In this document: one piece after another, positions 6,150 through 7,920 of the stretch | Position numbering within the stretch: the stretch's first letter is position 1 | Layout: each line of letters starts with the position of its first letter | Source of the DNA: Thermoplasmata archaeon | Lineage (GTDB): Archaea; Thermoplasmatota; Thermoplasmata; Thermoplasmatales; Thermoplasmataceae | Direction: 5' to 3' | DNA length: 7,920 bases | NCBI GenBank assembly: GCA_021850745.1 | Contig: JAJZKX010000067.1 | Coordinates: 1-7,920 of the forward strand | The notes under the pieces: generated by a model | The model's input: the letters and a program-made list of their open reading frames with translations, nothing else | What the model was told of the DNA's origin: nothing | Databases searched by the model: none | Program-made: the position numbers and the translations under genes

Positions 6150-6164
6150 GAATTGTGCAAATTC
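6150..6164. repeat. Inverted repeat with GTGCA centre upstream of the CPBP-like gene
   Basis: GAATT and AATTC flank GTGCA. It lies about 110 bases before the CPBP-like start codon. The palindrome before the oxidase operon also has GTGCA at its centre flanked by ATTC and a GAAT-containing arm, so the two could share a regulator. A short direct repeat GCACCAT (6121-6127 and 6131-6137, one helical turn apart) lies just upstream. All of this is suggestive only. Confidence 0.25.
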
Positions 6165-6275
6165 AAAGTGACATTTTTAGGTAATGAGGGAATGCGATAT
6201 TCATAAGGATCAACGAAGCGCATCAACAACGTTAACTGGAAATCTGATGAAAAAACCTATTGGGCGGCTACAGAG

Positions 6276-6896
6276 ATGGACGGCAGGAAATGGTCTGAAC
6301 TTACGGTATTCACGGTGGGCGAGTTTATCACCATAGCACTGTTTTTCTTTCTTTCAAAGGGGCCCCTGGTATTTTATCTGTATATGGGTCTTTCTCCACT
6401 GATTTTCGTGCTCCTGTGTCTATATCTCAGAGATTTGAGATCAGCAGTCAGGAAAATGCTCATGTCAAGAGATCTGGTTATATTCGTATCAGTTTTTTTC
6501 ATTTGGCTGTACCTTTATTCAGTTTCCAGAAACGGACCGCTTTTCGTTGTGGAGACAGCATACTTTCCAGCTTTTCTGGAAGAATTCAATTTCAGGTTTA
6601 TTATGGTTGTATTCCTGAAAAGGTACATCGGCGAAGGAAGAGCAGTAGTCCTTCAGTCTCTGTTATATTCAGTGGCATACAGCAATTATCTGGTATTCTC
6701 TCCAACGGGATACCCTGGATTTTATCTGGAACTCTTCATTATAGATAATATAGCAATGGCCTGCATATATGGGGCTATCTACTATTTGAGGAAGAACATA
6801 TACATCGATATCTCCATTCACATGAGCCTTTATCTGATGGACGTGTTTCTTCCCGCTTCAATGGGATGGATTGCCTATATTTCCACTCCCGTCTGA
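6276..6896 (+). CDS. CPBP/CAAX-protease-like integral membrane protein, partly degenerate motifs
   Basis: A 206-residue protein with about six hydrophobic segments. Residues 102-107 read EEFNFR, matching the E-E-x-x-x-R motif of the CPBP (Abi/CAAX prenyl protease 2) family, which provides the catalytic Glu and metal-site residues. The second family motif (F-x-x-x-H) would fall at Y131-Y135 (YSVAY), where the His is replaced by Tyr. The third (H-x-x-x-N/D) is only partly kept: H182 is present, followed by Y186 and D189. Intact members cleave membrane or prenylated substrates; this one may be inactive, altered, or wrongly assigned. It has its own 200-base upstream region and no ribosome binding site. 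No in-frame ATG, GTG or TTG lies between the upstream TAA and the ATG at 6276, so this start is well constrained. Its last 39 bases overlap the convergent thioesterase gene. Confidence 0.65.
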   Translation: MDGRKWSELTVFTVGEFITIALFFFLSKGPLVFYLYMGLSPLIFVLLCLYLRDLRSAVRKMLMSRDLVIFVSVFFIWLYLYSVSRNGPLFVVETAYFPAFLEEFNFRFIMVVFLKRYIGEGRAVVLQSLLYSVAYSNYLVFSPTGYPGFYLELFIIDNIAMACIYGAIYYLRKNIYIDISIHMSLYLMDVFLPASMGWIAYISTPV

Positions 6897-7283
6897 ATAG
6901 GTATTTCTGATGGCCTCTGGAACTGGAACAGGCCTTCTGTTTCTGTCAATGAATACAGCTGTAACTTTTGCGACGGAATATGTTTCTTCACTGGACTCGG
7001 CAACTATCCTCTGCAGGAATCTGACACTGGTCCTCCCCATGGATTCGATTGATGTTTCAAGAGTAATGGCATCGTCCAGCATAATGGATTTCTTGAAATC
7101 AATCTCAATTCGTGCAAGTACGATGTTGGCCATCATAGGGTCATACTCTGGAAGATTCTCCCTCAGAAATTTCATCCTGCCCATCTCCAGATATGAGAGA
7201 TAAGCAGCATTGTTTACATGGCCGAGAGGATCGAGGTCTCCGTATCTTACCTGGATTTTAGTGAAAACGGTCTTAGAAGGCAT
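6858..7283 (-). CDS. 4HBT-type acyl-CoA thioesterase (hotdog fold)
   Basis: A 141-residue single hotdog domain that should hydrolyse acyl-CoA thioesters in the cytoplasm, acting as an oligomer. The active-site segment is R-Y-G-D-L-D-P-L-G-H-V-N-N-A-A-Y-L (13-29): D18 aligns with the catalytic Asp of 4-hydroxybenzoyl-CoA thioesterase, and the G-H-V-N-N stretch with its substrate helix; E33 and R36 follow as in YbgC/FadM relatives. Length fits the family (about 130-150). The substrate cannot be told. The start at 7283 is chosen because family members begin about 10 residues before the motif; ATG at 7307 would add eight residues and overlap the preceding gene. It begins 4 bases after the stop of the hydrolase-like gene, so the two are co-transcribed. 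The 3' end overlaps the convergent CPBP-like gene by 39 bases. Confidence 0.85.
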   Translation of the reverse strand: MPSKTVFTKIQVRYGDLDPLGHVNNAAYLSYLEMGRMKFLRENLPEYDPMMANIVLARIEIDFKKSIMLDDAITLETSIESMGRTSVRFLQRIVAESSEETYSVAKVTAVFIDRNRRPVPVPEAIRNTYSDGSGNIGNPSH

Positions 7284-7287
7284 TTCT

Positions 7288-7713
7288 CTAGAATTTGATA
7301 ATGGCATTAAAAACTTGGGACTTAAGTTCCAGCAGGGGATTGATTGCAGAGGACCTTACGTTTACCATTTCGGATCCGGATATGAGATCGTGATACGATA
7401 TTGCCTGGGATCTCAGTGCCCAGTTCAGCTCTGCTGATGATATAATGAGTACTGGAATCTCCAAAAGGTGGAGTTTCCTGCCAACATCACTCCTGAATTC
7501 AGGGTTTATCAACACAACACGGTGGAATGTTTGCTTTTCCGTCTGCATCTGAATCAAGTCAGGGGAGATTTGTCTGTCGGCTATGGCTACCAGTCTGGAT
7601 GATTCATTGCTCTGCCTCAAATCCGGTGCATTACCGGGATTCCACAGTGGAGTGAACTCCGGGAATTCGGTTCTTCCATAGGGCAGGAGCTCCGTCGAAA
7701 TCTTCTTCTTCAC
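7288..7713 (-). CDS. Small alpha/beta-hydrolase-like protein lacking visible catalytic residues
   Basis: A 141-residue soluble protein from GTG 7713. Its second half follows the pattern of the C-terminal half of an alpha/beta hydrolase: strand FHRVVLINP (63-71), strand EIPVLIISSAE (85-95), helix and strand around SYHDLISGSEMVNV (106-119), then NPLLELKSQVFNAIIKF (125-141). At the expected places, the nucleophile elbow G-x-S-x-G is absent (RLVAIADRQ, 40-48), the acid falls in SSAELN, and the catalytic His of G-H-x-P is replaced (A-I-N-P, 123-126). It is much shorter than the usual 240-280 residues, without a lid. It may be a non-catalytic relative or a decayed gene. The only other start, TTG 7821, would translate a T-run that looks like the upstream terminator and overlap the CoxG-like gene. 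The family call is from pattern only. Confidence 0.5.
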   Translation of the reverse strand: MKKKISTELLPYGRTEFPEFTPLWNPGNAPDLRQSNESSRLVAIADRQISPDLIQMQTEKQTFHRVVLINPEFRSDVGRKLHLLEIPVLIISSAELNWALRSQAISYHDLISGSEMVNVRSSAINPLLELKSQVFNAIIKF

Positions 7714-7735
7714 ATGGTCTTCAACAGGCAGGGAG

Positions 7736-7750
7736 AAAAAAATAAAAAAA
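7736..7750 (-). terminator. Oligo-T terminator of the CoxG-like gene, or promoter element of the next gene
   Basis: On the - strand, seven T, one A, then seven T run from 7750 to 7736, 57 bases after the CoxG-like stop. This is a typical archaeal oligo-T terminator. Its centre is also 30 bases before the GTG at 7713, close to where a TATA box for a leaderless transcript would lie, so it may serve both purposes. Confidence 0.5.
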
Positions 7751-7807
7751 GTACTATTTCCCTGCTGAACTGCTGCGTTGAGATTTTTGTCTGAGCCTCC
7801 GTCAGCA

Positions 7808-7920
7808 TCAGTTCGGTTCAAGTGCTTCCTTTATCCCTTTGAACATCTGGTTGATGATCTTTTCAGCCTGTCCAGTAATAAGCCGCTGCCCCATGGATCC
7901 GATCTTTCCACCTACATTTG
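7808..7920 (-). CDS. C-terminus of a CoxG / SRPBCC-family protein (cut by window edge)
   Basis: The frame enters from the right edge and ends with TGA at 7810-7808, giving 36 visible residues. The segment G-G-K-I-G-S-M-G-Q-R-L-I-T-G-Q-A-E-K-I-I-N-Q-M-F matches the conserved C-terminal helix of CoxG-like SRPBCC proteins (G-K-I-x-x-x-G-x-R-L-I-x-x-x-A-x-x-x-x-x-x-F-F). CoxG proteins are encoded with aerobic CO dehydrogenases and related molybdenum hydroxylases and are thought to help assemble them or dock them to the membrane; many archaeal homologues stand outside such clusters. The start and most of the ligand-binding domain lie beyond the window. The oxidase upstream would be a natural electron sink for such an enzyme, but no link is shown here. 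Confidence 0.65.
   Translation of the reverse strand, partial: NVGGKIGSMGQRLITGQAEKIINQMFKGIKEALEPN

Noticed and set aside
6416..6748. 110-residue open frame on the + strand inside the CPBP-like gene
   Set aside because: Out of frame with the motif-bearing protein, Ser-rich with scattered basic residues, and without a start signal.
6910..7203. 97-residue open frame on the + strand opposite the thioesterase
   Set aside because: It is the complement of a gene with a clear hotdog active-site motif, so it is best explained as a shadow.
7714..7821. TTG start at 7821 for the hydrolase-like gene, adding 36 residues
   Set aside because: The extension would translate the oligo-T tract (giving a run of Phe), overlap the CoxG-like stop, and has low-complexity composition. 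It looks like untranslated spacer.

Overview
This window looks like chromosomal DNA of an acidophilic, aerobic archaeon, most probably of the order Thermoplasmatales or a close relative. The evidence is a B-type heme-copper oxidase with a short single-helix subunit II, a membrane-anchored blue copper protein, a TATA box placed for a leaderless transcript ahead of the oxidase operon, GGTGA/GGAGG-type ribosome binding sites inside the operon, and heavy use of AGG/AGA and ATA codons. The assignment is inferred from gene content, not from a marker gene.

Layout. Positions 2-94 hold the last 30 codons of an unrecognised + strand gene. Positions 293-1975 encode an SLC13-type ion permease with two cytoplasmic TrkA-C (RCK_C) domains between its two membrane halves. 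A roughly 195-base AT-rich spacer with several inverted repeats leads into the main unit at 2172-6074: an 83-aa two-helix membrane protein, oxidase subunit II (CuA), oxidase subunit I, a blue copper protein, and heme o synthase (ctaB). The first four genes are packed with 4-base, 1-base and near-zero junctions and are almost certainly one operon. ctaB follows after about 80 bases and ends at a small hairpin. Next come a CPBP/CAAX-protease-like membrane protein (6276-6896, +) and, facing it on the - strand, a 4HBT thioesterase (6858-7283), a small alpha/beta-hydrolase-like protein (7288-7713), and the C-terminus of a CoxG/SRPBCC protein that runs off the right edge.

How the genes work together. 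The 2172-6074 unit carries most of what a terminal oxidase branch needs: a likely copper electron carrier (type 1 copper), the CuA entry subunit, the catalytic subunit, the enzyme that farnesylates heme B, and a small two-helix protein that is a candidate accessory subunit. The arrangement resembles haloarchaeal ba3 oxidase operons, where small membrane proteins and a halocyanin flank the two core subunits (from memory of those systems). The right-hand - strand genes suggest acyl-CoA or CO/xanthine-dehydrogenase-type metabolism, but only weakly.

No tRNA, rRNA, CRISPR array, insertion sequence or phage gene was seen. No gene-free stretch exceeds about 200 bases. The points most worth a second look are the small protein ahead of subunit II, the stacked inverted repeats ahead of the oxidase operon, a 25-codon reading frame carrying a methyltransferase-like motif just before ctaB, and two proteins (CPBP-like and hydrolase-like) that appear to have lost family catalytic residues.
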